Assembly: GCF_900078195.1 (NCBI RefSeq)
Contig: NZ_FJVE01000006.1
Coordinates: 746,501-810,500, forward strand
Source of the DNA: Clostridium sp. Marseille-P299
GTDB taxonomy: Bacteria > Bacillota > Clostridia > Lachnospirales > Lachnospiraceae
Direction: 5' to 3'
DNA length: 64,000 nucleotides
Every line of letters begins with the position of its first letter. Position 1 is the stretch's first letter. The notes beneath the pieces were generated by a model that was given only the letters and a program-made list of their open reading frames with translations, did not search any database and had not been told where the DNA came from. Positions 63,301 through 64,000 of the stretch are shown here, one piece after another. Made by a program: the position numbers and the translations under genes.

Positions 63301-63581
63301 GCCTGACCACCAAGTGTTGGTAAAACACTATCTGGTTTTTCTTTTAAGATAATTTGTTTTACGATGTCTGGTGTCAATGGTTCAATGTAAACCATATCAG
63401 CAATATCTTTATCTGTCATGATTGTTGCTGGATTGGAATTTACTAATACTACAGTAATTCCTTCTTCTTTTAATGAACGACAAGCTTGTGTTCCTGCGTA
63501 GTCAAATTCTGCTGCTTGACCGATGACAATAGGGCCGGATCCAATAACTAAAACTTTTTTAATTTCACTATTCTTTGGCAT
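60381..63581 (-). CDS. carB: Carbamoyl-phosphate synthase large subunit
   Basis: The 1066-residue enzyme has two homologous ATP-grasp synthetase halves. The first begins [30 protein letters not shown]; the second begins [26 protein letters not shown] at about 560. Both have the [13 protein letters not shown] / [12 protein letters not shown] loop and [18 protein letters not shown] / [18 protein letters not shown]. An MGS-like allosteric domain ends the protein (about 940-1066). It makes carbamoyl phosphate for pyrimidines and arginine. The start overlaps the carA stop by one base (TAATG), so translation is coupled. Confidence 0.97.
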   Translation of the reverse strand: [1066 protein letters not shown]

Positions 63582-64000
63582 TATGCATTTACCTCCATCA
63601 TCTTGATAAACTCATCAAATAGGAACTCTGAATCTTGTGGTCCAGCACACGCTTCTGGATGAAATTGTACTGTATAGATATTTTTATTATTATAAGAAAG
63701 ACCTTCGATTGTTTTGTCATTCGCATTGATAAATCTAACTTTGGCAACTTCTTTATCAATGGAATCTTCCACTACCACGTATCCGTGATTTTGAGAGGAT
63801 AAGTAAACTCTTCCTGTCTCTAAATCTTTTACCGGATGGTTAGCGCCTCGATGTCCGTATTTTAACTTTGTTGTTTTAAAGCCATGTGCAAGTGCCATTA
63901 ATTGATGTCCGAGACAGATTGCAAAGATAGGCACGCCACTTTCGCTTAATTTTTTAATTTCTGCAATGATTTCAACACATTCCGCTGGATCTCCAGGTCC
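63581..64000 (-). CDS. carA: Carbamoyl-phosphate synthase small subunit, C-terminal part
   Basis: About 139 residues are in the window and the frame stays open through 64000 (GPGDPAECVEIIAEIKKL at the edge), so the N-terminal part lies outside. This is the class I glutamine amidotransferase domain: nucleophile Cys in FAICLGHQLMALAHG, YGHRGANHPV, SSQNHGYVV and the catalytic His-Glu in VQFHPEACAGP. It releases ammonia from glutamine for CarB. Confidence 0.95.
   Translation of the reverse strand, partial: GPGDPAECVEIIAEIKKLSESGVPIFAICLGHQLMALAHGFKTTKLKYGHRGANHPVKDLETGRVYLSSQNHGYVVVEDSIDKEVAKVRFINANDKTIEGLSYNNKNIYTVQFHPEACAGPQDSEFLFDEFIKMMEVNA

Overview
The window comes from a low-GC Gram-positive anaerobe. 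AT-rich intergenic DNA, strong AGGAGG ribosome binding sites, sigma-A type promoters, HemZ, a PdaB-like deacetylase and an oxygen-sensitive quinolinate pathway (NadA/NadB/NadC) all point to a motile, spore-forming member of the Lachnospiraceae. A chitin- and plant-polymer-degrading clostridium such as Lachnoclostridium (Clostridium) phytofermentans would fit, but that name is inference from gene content. Most genes are on the minus strand.

Left part (1-9.2 kb): the 5' two thirds of mgtE lie behind an M-box Mg2+ riboswitch and a 19-residue leader ORF. Next come a membrane-anchored alpha/beta hydrolase divergent from an AraC regulator, motA-motB, the RNA phosphodiesterase thpR, an unknown membrane protein and a GNAT acetyltransferase.

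Cold-shock and sugar region (9.4-19.2 kb): four almost identical tandem cold-shock genes and a second locus with two more share the same promoter and a long hairpin leader ending in a U-tract. Between them sit a CUT2-type sugar ABC transporter (binding protein, permease, ATPase), an amidohydrolase and a divergent AraC activator. A full group II intron has inserted between the second csp locus and its terminator.

Signalling and mobile-element region (19.2-36.4 kb): two co-linear PAS-GGDEF diguanylate cyclases, a dCache-GGDEF-EAL protein and a short membrane EAL protein form a cyclic-di-GMP cluster. An IS256-family element has inserted at the start codon of the short EAL gene. An IS3-family element has split a Crp/Fnr regulator, and IS256 relics lie nearby. 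A PdaB-like deacetylase, a SEC-C protein and a large secreted chitinase with two GH18 domains follow.

Housekeeping part (36.4-64 kb): nadA-nadB-nadC behind a dyad operator, a FecCD/FecE-type metal-chelate ABC transporter, a REC-HPt protein, upp, galM, an L-rhamnose-mutarotase-like protein, a seventh csp gene, and a run aspS, hisS, HD-GYP, hemZ, MBL hydrolase, relA/spoT, apt. The window closes with a pyruvyltransferase-like/ferredoxin/FrhB fusion and carB-carA, with carA cut by the window end.

The most notable observations are the M-box plus leader-peptide arrangement, the duplicated csp arrays with an attenuator-like RNA hairpin, the intron for which the sister csp locus supplies the empty site, the IS256 insertion that separates an EAL gene from its ribosome binding site, and a nadA promoter overlapped by a dyad.
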